DNA of 52,582 nt from an uncultured Opitutia bacterium. GTDB lineage: Bacteria; Verrucomicrobiota; Verrucomicrobiia; Opitutales; Opitutaceae. Shown piece by piece: positions 1 through 8,040 of the stretch. Positions within the stretch are counted from its first letter, which is position 1; each line of letters starts with the position of its first letter. The notes under the pieces were generated by a model. That model saw only the letters and a program-made list of their open reading frames with translations. It ran no database searches and was not told the origin of the DNA. A program made the position numbers and the translations under genes. The DNA lies in assembly GCA_903873805.1 (NCBI GenBank), contig CAIQQB010000131.1, positions 1 through 52,582 on the forward strand, written 5' to 3'.

Positions 1-46
1 GACTCCGCTGCTCTGGCAGCCGGCTTCGATCTAAAACTAAGATCTC

Positions 47-115
47 ATTGGTAACCATCGCGACGTCGTAATGGTCACCATTGAGACATCGCATTGGTAA
101 CCATCAAGACGTCAG
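47..115. repeat. Three tandem imperfect 23-bp repeats
   Basis: Three units with a 23-bp period run 47-69, 70-92 and 93-115. Units 1 and 3 match at 19 of 23 positions. Each carries a small dyad of the form TGGT-N-ACCA; in unit 2 it is perfect (AATGGT, C, ACCATT at 70-82). They lie just upstream of an ABC transporter gene. They may be an operator array or a duplicated start region, because each unit could encode a start followed by V-T-I. The period is not a multiple of three, so each unit changes the reading frame. Confidence 0.75.
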
Positions 116-151
116 CCCAGGGACGCGGACCGGACGCTTACCTTCACCGCG

Positions 152-841
152 GTGCGCGAGCTGTCCTTTGTGGTGCAGCCGGGTCATGTGCTGGGGCTGG
201 TCGGCCCGAATGGCGCCGGCAAGACCACCACCCTTCGGTGTCTCGCCGGAATCATTCCGCCCAGTGCGGGCACCCTTCGGATCGCTGGCCATGATCTCGC
301 GGCTGACCCGGTCGGGGCCAAGCGCCAGCTCGCGTTCTTCCCCGACGAGCCCCGGCTCTTTGACTATCTGACCGTCCGGCAGCACCTCGCCTTTGTCGCG
401 CGGCTCTACGGTGTGCCGGACCACGAAGCTCTCGCGCAGCCGCTACTGGAGGAGCTTGAGCTCAGCGGCAAGGCCGACCAGCTGCCCTCCGAGCTGTCGC
501 GGGGCATGAAGCAGAAGCTTGCGATCGCCTGCGGCCTGTTGCACTCGCCCCGGGTCATCTTTTTTGACGAACCGCTCACCGGACTCGATCCGCTTGGGAT
601 CCGCCGCATGAAGGACTCGATCCTGCGGCGTGCCCGCGCGGGCGCGACCATTGTGCTCAGCTCGCACCTGCTCCACCTGCTCGAGGAAGTGTGTTCGCAC
701 GTGCTCATCCTCAAACAAGGCGAAAAGATCGCCGACGGCACCCTGGCCAACGTGGTCGCGCAGTTCTCCAACGGCGAAACCGGCGTGAGTCTCGAGGAAA
801 TCTTCCTCCGCGCCACGGGCGGCAGCACGGCTGCGCCGTGA
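152..841 (+). CDS. ABC transporter ATP-binding protein, possibly 5'-truncated
   Basis: This is the nucleotide-binding subunit of an ABC transporter. Walker A (GPNGAGKT) is at residues 18-25, the signature (LSRGMKQKL) at about 115-123, Walker B (VIFFDEP) at about 135-141 and the H-loop His near 172. The protein has 229 residues. From the GTG at 152 only 17 residues precede Walker A, so the usual first strand and A-loop are missing. In-frame codons upstream (encoding DRTLTFTA) look like the lost segment, but a TAA at 98-100 closes the frame. Either the start is a non-standard codon between 101 and 151, or the 5' end was damaged by the 23-bp repeats. The membrane partner follows 145 bp downstream. 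The family call is firm; the start is not. Confidence 0.88.
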   Translation: MRELSFVVQPGHVLGLVGPNGAGKTTTLRCLAGIIPPSAGTLRIAGHDLAADPVGAKRQLAFFPDEPRLFDYLTVRQHLAFVARLYGVPDHEALAQPLLEELELSGKADQLPSELSRGMKQKLAIACGLLHSPRVIFFDEPLTGLDPLGIRRMKDSILRRARAGATIVLSSHLLHLLEEVCSHVLILKQGEKIADGTLANVVAQFSNGETGVSLEEIFLRATGGSTAAP

Positions 842-972
842 TTGCGTATGGGTTATCGCCAGTCGCTCATTGGGTAGTTTCCAAACCATGCTGCCGGGAC
901 ATCTCTTGTCGTCGATCGCTCATCAGGCCATTTCCGAACCAATGGCCAGATAAGCGACAACCCATAACCAAT
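841..972. repeat. Imperfect long hairpin in the spacer
   Basis: Arms 841-859 and 954-972 pair at 16 of 19 positions. A second pair (CATTGG 868-873 with CCAATG 939-944) lies inside at near-equal spacing on both sides, leaving a loop of about 65 nt. It fills almost the whole gap between the ATPase and membrane genes. No target-site duplication is visible. It is probably a non-autonomous repeat or a degenerate extragenic palindrome. Confidence 0.6.
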
Positions 973-986
973 AAGAAATATTCCCC

Positions 987-2750
987 GTGCTCTCCGCGCT
1001 CCTCTACCTGAAGCTGACCTCGATCCGGAACTGGTTCCGGCAGCGCTTGGGACGGTTGCGCCGGCCCAAGTATCTCATCGGGGCGGTCGTGGGCGTGGCG
1101 TATTTCTGGGCCTTCTTCTTCCGTCCCATGTTCGCCCCCAACGACCCGCGGGCCGTGGTGCCGGCGGCGCTGCCGCCTGAGGCCCAGGTGGTGCTGCCCG
1201 GACTGGCAGCGTTGATCCTGTCGGCGGTGGCGGTGCTGGTCTGCTGGCTTCTGCCCGAGGGTCGGCCCGGCTTGGGATTCAGCGAGGCCGAGGTGGCGTT
1301 TCTGTTTCCGGCACCGGTCACCCGCCGCGGGCTGATCCATTACCGTTTGATCGGCGTGCAACTGGGTCTCCTGTTCACCGCGCTGTTTTTCACCTTTTTC
1401 TCGCGTCGCTGGAGCTTCCTGGGCGGAAATCCGCTTATCCACGCGGCGGGCTGGTGGGTGATCCTGGCCACGCTTAACCTGCACACCACGGGCGCGGGCT
1501 TTGTGATCGGGCGGTTGCTGGATCGCGGCCTGACCGCCTCTCGTCGTCGGTGGTCGCTCCTGGCGGCTGTCGGGCTGGTGGTGGGTTTCAACCTGGCTTT
1601 GATCTGGCCCGTCCTGCGCGCGCCGGAGGCGCAGGATTTCACCAGCCTCACGGCAGTCGCAGCCTACCTCCGACCGATGCTGGAGCATGGCGTATTACCC
1701 TGGTTGCTGCTGCCGGCGCGGCTGGTCGTCACGCCGTTCCTGGCGCCGGACGGGGGCGCGTTCCTGCGCGCGGTTGGTCCCGCGCTGCTGGTGCTGGCGC
1801 TGCATTACGGCTGGGTGCTATGGGCCGAAACACCGTTTGAGGAGGCATCACTCGCGCAGGCGGAGAAACGGGGCGCCCGGCTCGCGGCCTTCCGGGCGGG
1901 CGGTGGCGCCGCCGCCCTGCGGGCTGCACCCACCGTGCGGCGGGATCCCTTCCGCCTCGCGGTCGGCGGCCGCCCCGAGGTGGCGTTCTGGTGGAAAAAC
2001 CTTCTTTCGACCGGTTCCTATTTCAACCTGCGGATCTTCGCCGGGTGTGCCGCGGTTTTGGTGGCGGGCGGCCTGTGGCTGGACCGGCAGCCGGACCTCC
2101 TCCCTTTTCGGAGCATGGTGGCGCTCTTTGCCGGCGGGTTCGCCTCGTATGTGCTGCTGCTCGGACCTTCTCTCGCCCGCCAGGATTTGCGCAGCGACCT
2201 CGGGCGGGTTGACCTCCTGAAAAGCTACCCGTTGCGGGGCTGGCAGGTGGTGCTCGGCGAGATGCTCACTCCCGTCTCCATCCTGACCGGACTGTTCTGG
2301 CTGGCCCTGCTGGCGGCAGCGCTGACGTTTGCCCCTCCCGCGAAGTTGAATCTGACCCTGGGGCTGCGGCTCGCGATCACGGCCAGTCTCGCCGTCCTCG
2401 CCCCCGCGCTCTGCGCCCTGCAGCTCCTCGTGCCAAATGCAGCGACCCTGATTTTCCCCGCCTGGGCGCCGGGTCCGCGGACCCGGACCGGTGGCGGAAT
2501 TGATGTGATGGGACAGCGGCTGATCTTCGTCTTTGGCCAGATGCTGGTCATGCTCCTGGCGCTGCTTCCCGCCGGGTTGGTGGCGGCCGGAGTATTCGTT
2601 GTCGTCCGGTGGATCGCCGGTCCGTTGCCGGCCGTACTGCTGGCCGCGCCGCCGGTCCTGGCGATCCTGCTGGCCGAGCTGACCGCGGGCCTGTGGTGGC
2701 TGGGCGGGCGCTTTGAAAAGCTCGACCTCTCGGCCGACCTGCAGCCGTGA
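987..2750 (+). CDS. Putative ABC exporter membrane subunit
   Basis: A 587-residue polytopic membrane protein. It has a short basic N-terminus and many hydrophobic helices, for example near residues 30-45, 70-90, 125-145, 150-175, 200-215, 260-275 and a dense set from about 350 to the C-terminus. Charged, Ala/Arg-rich loops lie between. Length and layout fit the Pfam 'putative ABC exporter' class, whose ATPase is encoded separately. The ATPase gene directly upstream supports this. Translation begins at a GTG preceded by TTCCCC. The stop overlaps the GTG of the DUF3142 gene (GTGA), so the two are probably translationally coupled. The substrate cannot be told from sequence. Confidence 0.75.
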   Translation: MLSALLYLKLTSIRNWFRQRLGRLRRPKYLIGAVVGVAYFWAFFFRPMFAPNDPRAVVPAALPPEAQVVLPGLAALILSAVAVLVCWLLPEGRPGLGFSEAEVAFLFPAPVTRRGLIHYRLIGVQLGLLFTALFFTFFSRRWSFLGGNPLIHAAGWWVILATLNLHTTGAGFVIGRLLDRGLTASRRRWSLLAAVGLVVGFNLALIWPVLRAPEAQDFTSLTAVAAYLRPMLEHGVLPWLLLPARLVVTPFLAPDGGAFLRAVGPALLVLALHYGWVLWAETPFEEASLAQAEKRGARLAAFRAGGGAAALRAAPTVRRDPFRLAVGGRPEVAFWWKNLLSTGSYFNLRIFAGCAAVLVAGGLWLDRQPDLLPFRSMVALFAGGFASYVLLLGPSLARQDLRSDLGRVDLLKSYPLRGWQVVLGEMLTPVSILTGLFWLALLAAALTFAPPAKLNLTLGLRLAITASLAVLAPALCALQLLVPNAATLIFPAWAPGPRTRTGGGIDVMGQRLIFVFGQMLVMLLALLPAGLVAAGVFVVVRWIAGPLPAVLLAAPPVLAILLAELTAGLWWLGGRFEKLDLSADLQP

Positions 2751-4132
2751 GCCCGGTCTTGTTTCGAGAGCCGGCGGAGTGCGGGTGGAGCGCGTTGACC
2801 CCAACACGCTTGGGTGCTGTCGCTCACCCACCAGCGCATTGGGGGCAATGCGCTCCACCTGCAACAACCTGGATCCGGCTCAGCCTGTTGGTTTTGTTGC
2901 TGATCACCATCCCTGCGGCGCAGGCCGCGCCATGGACACAGGAGGTCTATGTCTGGCAGCGGCAGGCCGGTCCGGAGGTCGCGTCGGCCATGCAGGGCGC
3001 GCGGCGGCTGGCGGACGGATTCAATGTGCTCGCCGCCGTGGTGGCCTGGAGTGGTGGCCGGCCGCAGGTGTCCCGCTTCACGCCTGATTTCGCGTCGCTC
3101 GCCCGGCTCGGCAAACCCGTGGGGCTGTCGCTGCGGATCGGGCCGTTTCCGGGACCGTTTGCGGCGGATGATGCCACGGCGAAATCGCTTGCGGCGCTCG
3201 CGGCCTCGCTGCTTGCCGAAGCGCGCGCGGCCGGCCTGACGCCGAGCGAGCTCCAGATTGATTTCGACTGCGCCGAGGCGAAGCTGGCGGGTTACCGCGT
3301 GTGGCTCGGTGCGCTGCGCCCGGCGGTGGGGAAAACGCCGCTCATCTTTACCGCGCTGCCGGTGTGGCTCGGCCATGCGGCCGAGTTTGTCGCGCTCGCG
3401 CAGGCGGCGGACGGATTCATTTTGCAGGTCCACTCGCTGGACCGGCCCGTGTCGCCGGACGCGCCGTTTTCCCTGTGCGATCCGGTGCGCGCGCTGGCGT
3501 GGGCCGCGCAGGCCGGGCGGGTGGGGGTGCCGTTTCGCGTGGCGCTGCCGACCTATGGCTACCGGGTGGCGTTTGATCCGGCGGGACAATTCTTCGCGCT
3601 TGCGGCGGAGGGCCGGGACCCGGCCTGGCCGCCGGGTACGCAGGTGCGGGTGGCGCGGGCCGACGCGCCGGCGCTGGCCCGGCTGGAACAGGCGCTGGCG
3701 GCTGCTCCTCCCCCGCACTGCGCGGGGGTGATCTGGTTCCGCCTGCCGGTGGCCGGCGACCGGTTGAACTGGGATGAGACTACCCTGGACACCATCCTGC
3801 GGGGTGAAGCCCCGGCGCCGAAAATCACCGTGGCGGTGGAGTGGCCCGAGCCGGGCCTCGCCGAGATTGTCGCGGTCAACGCCGGTACGACCTCGGAGCT
3901 GCCGCCGGGCCGGGTGGCGTTGCGCTGGCCGGCTCCGGAAAAACTGCTGGCTGCCGACGGGCTCGGCGGTTTTCAACTTGAAACCCGGGGGGGCGAGGCG
4001 CAGATGGAAGCCGTGGCTGCGACGGTGCCGCCCGACGCATTTCTTGCGCCCGGCCAGAAGCGCAAGATCGCGTGGCTGCGTTTCCCCCATGAACTTTCCC
4101 TCGATGCGACCGCGCCGGCCGCCGCGCCTTAG
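2747..4132 (+). CDS. DUF3142 domain protein, exported
   Basis: A 461-residue protein of unknown function. From about residue 65 it resembles DUF3142, with the opening EVYVWQR and the central strand motif LQIDFDCAE, and a TIM-barrel-like glycosidase feel. A hydrophobic stretch at about 44-59 (LSLLVLLLITI), followed by AQA, looks like a signal peptide. The first 40 residues are coded by two palindromic repeats (2789-2854) and are Pro/Cys/Ala-rich. Either the GTG at 2747, which overlaps the previous stop, is used and the repeat is translated, or a weak internal codon such as the TTG in the Leu run is used. No catalytic assignment is possible. It sits between the exporter and the CGPFFP-type protein. 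Confidence 0.72.
   Translation: MSPVLFREPAECGWSALTPTRLGAVAHPPAHWGQCAPPATTWIRLSLLVLLLITIPAAQAAPWTQEVYVWQRQAGPEVASAMQGARRLADGFNVLAAVVAWSGGRPQVSRFTPDFASLARLGKPVGLSLRIGPFPGPFAADDATAKSLAALAASLLAEARAAGLTPSELQIDFDCAEAKLAGYRVWLGALRPAVGKTPLIFTALPVWLGHAAEFVALAQAADGFILQVHSLDRPVSPDAPFSLCDPVRALAWAAQAGRVGVPFRVALPTYGYRVAFDPAGQFFALAAEGRDPAWPPGTQVRVARADAPALARLEQALAAAPPPHCAGVIWFRLPVAGDRLNWDETTLDTILRGEAPAPKITVAVEWPEPGLAEIVAVNAGTTSELPPGRVALRWPAPEKLLAADGLGGFQLETRGGEAQMEAVAATVPPDAFLAPGQKRKIAWLRFPHELSLDATAPAAAP
2789..2854. repeat. Pair of REP-like palindromes (family A)
   Basis: Two 22-bp palindromes of the form AGCGCRTTG-N4-CAAYGCGCT lie at 2789-2810 (8 of 9 stem pairs) and 2833-2854 (9 of 9), 22 bp apart. The two are also roughly inverted with respect to each other. 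The same palindrome recurs at 39442-39463, 43640-43661 and, shortened, 43685-43702. Loops differ (ACCC, GGGG, TCCC, AGGT, CGGT), so the stems are conserved rather than the whole sequence. This copy lies inside the 5' end of the DUF3142 reading frame. Confidence 0.8.
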
Positions 4133-6233
4133 CCTCGGCGTGGCGGGCGCGCTCGTGCTTGCCACCGCCAGCCACGCGCCTGCATGCGGCCCCTTCTTTC
4201 CCAATACTTATCTCAACGCCAGCGACGCCGAGCTGCTTGCCGCACCCGAGGGCTCATTCGCGGGCGAGATCGCCCGCCTGCTTGCCTTGGCCCCTCCCGT
4301 CCTGCCGCCATGGAAAGTGGTGCAGCCGAAGCCCGGTACATACTGGAATTCCGACGCGAAGGCGTTGCAGGAGACGCGGGATGCGGTTCTGGCGGCCGAA
4401 TTCGCCGACCTCGACCGGGCGATGGCGGCACGGGGTGATCCGCCCGACCCAACCAGGACGATTGCCGACTCCTATCGGGAAGCGCGTCAGCAGCTCGAGA
4501 CCTGGGCTCGCCGCCACCGCGATCAGGTCGCATCCTCCGCCCAGGCGGCGCGCTATCGGGCCGCGGGCATGAACGACTTGAGCGTGACGATTGACCCTCC
4601 CGTTGCGATTCAGCTGCCGGCCGGGCTGCCGGTGGAATTCGCCGAGTATTTTGCCGGAGCGAAAGCGTGGTATGAGGACCGCAAAGCTGACGCCCGTGCC
4701 GCATGGACAGCGGTGCTCGCGTTGCCCGAAGCGGAGCGACGGCACCGCTCGGTGTCGGCTGCGTTCATGCTGGGCCGAGTGTGGACTGAGGAAGCCGGGG
4801 TGTATGCCAGCCTCAATGAGAAAGGGGCGCGGGCCGATGCCGAAGCGGTGCGTTATGCCCGGCAGGTGCGTTCGCTGGTCGGCGCGGGTTTAGCCGACCC
4901 GCTGGGCTTGGCGGCGGCGAGCCTGGGCTGGGAGGCCAAGGCCGAGCTGCTTCGGGGAAACTACGACAGGGCGCTTAACCTTTACCTGACCCTCCACGCC
5001 ATGGGCGACTCCACCGCGCTCGAGTCGCTGCGCCGCGCCGCCGGCGAGACCAATCAGCGGGCGACCCCGGAAAACCTCCTCGCCCTCGCCCGGGATCCCA
5101 CCAGCCGCGGCGTGTTGACCGCCTATTGGGTGGCCAGAGGCGGCGAGCATGGCGGAGCGCTGGGTTTTGCCCAGACTCCCGGCGCGGCGGGCCGGCTGGC
5201 GGCGGCGATGCAGCAGGCCGGCGTGCAGGACCAGCCCAACGCCGACCGGCTCGCCTGGCTGGCCTACGAGGGCGGCCAGTTCGTCCTGGCGCAGCAGTGG
5301 GCCGCGCTTGCCCCGGCGAAGTCGGCCATCGCGGAATGGATCCGCGCCCAACTCGCATTGCGTGCCGGCAATCTACCGGAGGGAGAGAAGCGGCTGCGCA
5401 GTGCGTTGGCGGCAGGCGGATTGAGCGAGCCGCAGCAGCAGCGGGCCTGGGCCGAACTGGGCCGCACCTGTCTGGCGCAGGATCACGCCGCCGACGCACT
5501 CACGGCGTGGCTCGCGGGCGGTCACGACCGGGATGCCCTCTACGTGGCCAACCGGGTGCTCACCATCGCCGAACTGCGCACCTTTGTGGACGCCCATCGC
5601 GATTCGGCCCTTGAACGCACGCTGGCCCAACGGCTGGCCCGCGACGGCCAGGTGGACGCCGCGCAGAACTATTTTACCGGGGAAGACCTGCTCCAGTTCC
5701 AAGGCTATGTGCAGGACGTGCGCCTCGCCTTCGACAGCGCGAAGCTGTCGGCGGAGCGGGCGGAGGCCTTCTGGCGCGCGGCCCAGGCGATGCAGCGGCA
5801 TGGAATGGATTTTCTCGGGACGGAACTTGAGACCGACTACTATTCCGATCGGCCGAAAGTTCTCCCGCATGAGCGGCTGACGGATGCGGACGAAGTTCAG
5901 GCACGTCGGGAATCGCGGCTGGCTGGCGGCGTTTTCGCGCCTACGCCCGACGAGCTGAAGCGGCTCGGGACCGCGCAGACTGCGCCGGAGAAAAAATTCC
6001 TGCATTACCGCTACCGCGCCGCCGATCTGGCGTGGTGGGCGGCGGCGTTGTTGCCGAATGATTCGGACGAGACGGCGCAGATCCTCGACACCGCGGGGCG
6101 ATGGCTGGCCGCCCGCGATCCGGAGGCGGCCAACCGGTTCTATCAGGCTCTCGTCATCCGTTGCGGCAACACCGCGCTGGGCCGGGCGGCCGCAGCCAGG
6201 CACTGGTTCCCGGTGAAGCCAGCGGTACCCTAG
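4104..6233 (+). CDS. Exported TPR-like protein with CGPFFP N-terminus
   Basis: A 709-residue protein from the ATG at 4104; ATG 4089 in the same frame is an alternative. Either start overlaps the end of the DUF3142 gene. An Arg-rich N-region and hydrophobic core (about 9-22) end in SHAPA, giving a likely signal peptide. The mature chain then starts with Cys-Gly-Pro-Phe-Phe-Pro. The rest is Ala/Leu/Arg-rich helical repeats resembling tetratricopeptide pairs, with several blocks of the type 'A..LG..W..KAELLRGNYDRALNLY'. No enzymatic motif is seen. The overlap suggests co-expression with the ABC exporter and DUF3142 genes. It could be a periplasmic scaffold for that system; this is inference. Confidence 0.7.
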   Translation: MRPRRPPRLSLGVAGALVLATASHAPACGPFFPNTYLNASDAELLAAPEGSFAGEIARLLALAPPVLPPWKVVQPKPGTYWNSDAKALQETRDAVLAAEFADLDRAMAARGDPPDPTRTIADSYREARQQLETWARRHRDQVASSAQAARYRAAGMNDLSVTIDPPVAIQLPAGLPVEFAEYFAGAKAWYEDRKADARAAWTAVLALPEAERRHRSVSAAFMLGRVWTEEAGVYASLNEKGARADAEAVRYARQVRSLVGAGLADPLGLAAASLGWEAKAELLRGNYDRALNLYLTLHAMGDSTALESLRRAAGETNQRATPENLLALARDPTSRGVLTAYWVARGGEHGGALGFAQTPGAAGRLAAAMQQAGVQDQPNADRLAWLAYEGGQFVLAQQWAALAPAKSAIAEWIRAQLALRAGNLPEGEKRLRSALAAGGLSEPQQQRAWAELGRTCLAQDHAADALTAWLAGGHDRDALYVANRVLTIAELRTFVDAHRDSALERTLAQRLARDGQVDAAQNYFTGEDLLQFQGYVQDVRLAFDSAKLSAERAEAFWRAAQAMQRHGMDFLGTELETDYYSDRPKVLPHERLTDADEVQARRESRLAGGVFAPTPDELKRLGTAQTAPEKKFLHYRYRAADLAWWAAALLPNDSDETAQILDTAGRWLAARDPEAANRFYQALVIRCGNTALGRAAAARHWFPVKPAVP

Positions 6234-6633
6234 CGCCTGCCTTTGGCTGGGTGTCGCCGGTTTCCGATGTAGGGCGGGGTCGCCGAACCCCGCCACCCGC
6301 CGGACCAGTCATCCAGAGGGAAGGAGTCAGAATGCCCTGACCGGGACTGGGCCGACGGGCGGGCTTGGGGTAGGGCGGAGATCGTCAGGCCGCTTTGCTC
6401 TGGCGGAAACCGGGGCGGGGGCGCCCCGGCCCCAATGCCTGAACGAGCATGGTGGCGGCGAGCGCCAAGCGAACCGACCAAACCTCGACTCGCTTGGCGC
6501 TCGCCGTCACGTGAGGAGGCCAAAGCAGCCCGGCAACCCGTGTCATCGCAGCGCCTCAAAATCCGCGAAAACTGCATTTTTCACTCGTCGTCGGCCTGGG
6601 CGGGGAGTAGGACTGTCCGCTTCATTTCATGTT
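6234..6633. other. Intergenic repeat region, no gene seen
   Basis: About 400 bp without a convincing gene. It holds a GC-rich hairpin near 6268-6292 (GCGGGGT..ACCCCGC), a CCGGGGCG..CGCCCCGG palindrome near 6413-6433, and a perfect 16-bp inverted repeat, 6457-6472 with 6490-6505. A half-copy of the last recurs at about 36675. The argF promoter should lie in the final 100 bp, but I see no clear -35/-10. Confidence 0.7.
6457..6505. repeat. Perfect 16-bp inverted repeat (family F)
   Basis: Arms GGCGAGCGCCAAGCGA (6457-6472) and its exact complement (6490-6505) flank a 17-nt loop. A single arm with the same continuing sequence (AACCGACC) recurs at about 36675-36697, upstream of the 2Fe-2S protein gene. 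This shows it is a dispersed element and not a local terminator. No T-run follows. Confidence 0.8.
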
Positions 6634-7575
6634 ATGAAGCACTTTCTCCAGGAGACCGACTTCACTCCGTCCGAGGCGGCGGCGGTGTTTTTGCGGGCGC
6701 AGGAGTTCAAACAGGGCCGGGGCCGGCCCGGGCCGCAGCCGCTTGCGGGCCAGACGTGGGCGATGATCTTCTCCAAGTCGAGCACCCGCACGCGCGTTTC
6801 CTTCGAGGTCGGCATCCATGAGCTCGGCGGGAACCCGCTGTTCCTGAACAAGGGCGACATCCAGCTCGGCCGGGGCGAATCGGTCGAGGACACCGCGAAG
6901 GTGCTCTCCCGTTTTGTCCATGGCCTGGTCGTGCGGACCCATGCGCACAGCGAGGTCGAGCGGTTGGCGGCGGCCGGGGGCATCCCGGTGATCAACGCGC
7001 TGACGGATTTCCTGCACCCGTGCCAGATCTATGCCGACGCCTTTACGCTGGCGGAACGGTGGGCGGCGCCGGGGGCCGACCTGTTTGCCTCGCTGCGGGG
7101 CCGCAAGCTGGCGTTTCTGGGCGACACCGCCTGCAACGTGGCCAGCTCGTGGATTCTCGGGGCGGCGCGCTTTGGGATGAAGATTGCGCTGGCCGGACCG
7201 GAGGGTTTCGCCCCCGGGGCGGAGATCGACGCGCTGTTGGCCCGGGAGGGGCTGGCCGGCGGGTATCGGTTTACGCACGACCCGTTCGAGGCGGTGCGGG
7301 ATGCCGACGTCGTCTACACCGACGTGTGGGTGAGCATGGGCAAGGAGGAGGAGGCGAAGGCGCGGTTGGCGCAGATGACGCCTTACGCGGTCACCGCCAA
7401 GCTCTTTGCCGCGGCCAAATCCGACGCGTATTTCATGCACTGCCTGCCCGCCTATCCGGGCAAGGAGGTCACGCAGGAGGTCCTCGACAATCCGCGCTCG
7501 ATCATCTTCGACCAGGCGGAAAACCGCCTGCACGTCCAGAAGGCCATCCTCGCCGCCCTGGTCGCGGGCCGGTGA
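6634..7575 (+). CDS. argF: Ornithine carbamoyltransferase
   Basis: Catalyses carbamoyl phosphate + ornithine to citrulline in arginine synthesis. The protein has 313 residues, normal for the family. The carbamoyl-phosphate motif SSTRTR is at 49-54, the HPCQ motif at 128-131, the ornithine loop SMG near 234-236 and the catalytic HCLP at 269-272. The plain STRTR motif argues against the acetyl- or succinyl-ornithine variants. The ATG at 6634 was chosen because homology starts there; longer in-frame extensions run into intergenic repeats. There is no Shine-Dalgarno. argG follows in the same direction but is separated by the GxxExxY cassette. Confidence 0.95.
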   Translation: MKHFLQETDFTPSEAAAVFLRAQEFKQGRGRPGPQPLAGQTWAMIFSKSSTRTRVSFEVGIHELGGNPLFLNKGDIQLGRGESVEDTAKVLSRFVHGLVVRTHAHSEVERLAAAGGIPVINALTDFLHPCQIYADAFTLAERWAAPGADLFASLRGRKLAFLGDTACNVASSWILGAARFGMKIALAGPEGFAPGAEIDALLAREGLAGGYRFTHDPFEAVRDADVVYTDVWVSMGKEEEAKARLAQMTPYAVTAKLFAAAKSDAYFMHCLPAYPGKEVTQEVLDNPRSIIFDQAENRLHVQKAILAALVAGR

Positions 7576-7581
7576 GTTTTT

Positions 7582-7613
7582 AACCGCGAATGGATGCGAA
7601 TGGACGCGAATGA
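7582..7613 (+). repeat. Left 11-mer repeat of the GxxExxY cassette
   Basis: Imperfect tandem units of about 11 bp (GCGAATGGATG, GCGAATGGACG, GCGAATGA), opened by AACC. The region starts just after the argF stop codon. It is inverted relative to 8008-8040. Confidence 0.8.
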
Positions 7614-7628
7614 CATACGAACCAAGCA

Positions 7629-8021
7629 ATGAAGGAAGAGAGTTTGTTTTTTCGGGATGAAGTATTTCGCATTGTGGGTGCGGCGATGATGGTGGTTAAC
7701 GAGCTTGGCCATGGGCTGCATTAGAAGCCCTATGAAAACGCCTTGGTGGTGGAGTTTGTGCTGTTGGGGATTCCTCATGAGCAGCAGCGACGATTTCCAG
7801 TCATCTACAAAACCGTCCAAGTTTCAGAATATGTGCCCGACCTGATCGCTTTCGGCTCCGTGATTGTGGACACAAAGGTCATCGAAGTAATCACCGATCA
7901 CAAACGCGGTCAGATGCTCAATTACCTGCGAATCACTGGCCTGAAAGTAGGCCTCATCCTGAACTTTCGGCGCGCGAAACTGGAGTGGGAGCGGATTGTC
8001 CTATCCGATCATTCGCGTTGA
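7629..8021 (+). pseudogene. GxxExxY family protein, interrupted by TAG
   Basis: The family is small (about 125-130 residues) and has a PD-(D/E)XK nuclease-like core. Reading from ATG 7629, 31 codons end in G-L-H, then TAG at 7722-7724, then K-P-Y in the same frame. The stop falls exactly on the glutamate of the G-x-x-E-x-x-Y signature; GAG to TAG is one base change. Downstream the frame stays open to 8021 and keeps [28 protein letters not shown] and LEWERIV, all typical of the family. The last codons (D-H-S-R) are supplied by the right-hand repeat. A GTG at 7743 could give a 92-residue C-terminal piece. TAG is used as a normal stop by neighbours, so recoding is unlikely. Confidence 0.85.
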
Positions 8022-8040
8022 TTCGCGTCCATTCGCGGTT
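8008..8040 (-). repeat. Right 11-mer repeat of the GxxExxY cassette
   Basis: Inverted counterpart of 7582-7613, with ATTCGCGT units ending in ATTCGCGGTT. It supplies the last codons and the stop of the GxxExxY frame. It ends 18 bp before the argG start, so the argG leader is largely made of this element. Confidence 0.8.

Larger units (their letters stand above)
7582..8040 (+). mobile_element. GxxExxY cassette with inverted 11-mer repeats
   Basis: A broken GxxExxY gene is bounded by inverted copies of an element built from the word GCGAATGGA. The left copy is 7582-7613, opening AACCGCGAATGG; the right copy is 8008-8040, closing CCATTCGCGGTT. Each copy is itself two to three imperfect 11-bp tandem units. 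The inside is clearly lower in GC than argF and argG on either side, which suggests transfer. No target duplication or transposase is visible, so how it moves is unknown. It splits what would otherwise be an argF-argG pair. Confidence 0.65.

Noticed and set aside
2225-4204. Long open frame on the minus strand opposite the exporter and DUF3142 genes
   Set aside because: It is Arg/Gln/Pro-rich with no recognisable motif, a common artefact in GC-rich coding DNA. The plus-strand genes have clear domains.
7582-7613. Short regularly spaced GCGAATGG repeats as a CRISPR array
   Set aside because: Units are adjacent 11-mers with no spacers, and an inverted copy sits 400 bp away; they are the edges of the GxxExxY cassette.
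7722-7724. TAG in GxxExxY read through as an amino acid
   Set aside because: TAG is an ordinary stop in several neighbouring genes (for example at 4130, 6231, 16109 and 36659), and no recoding element is visible.
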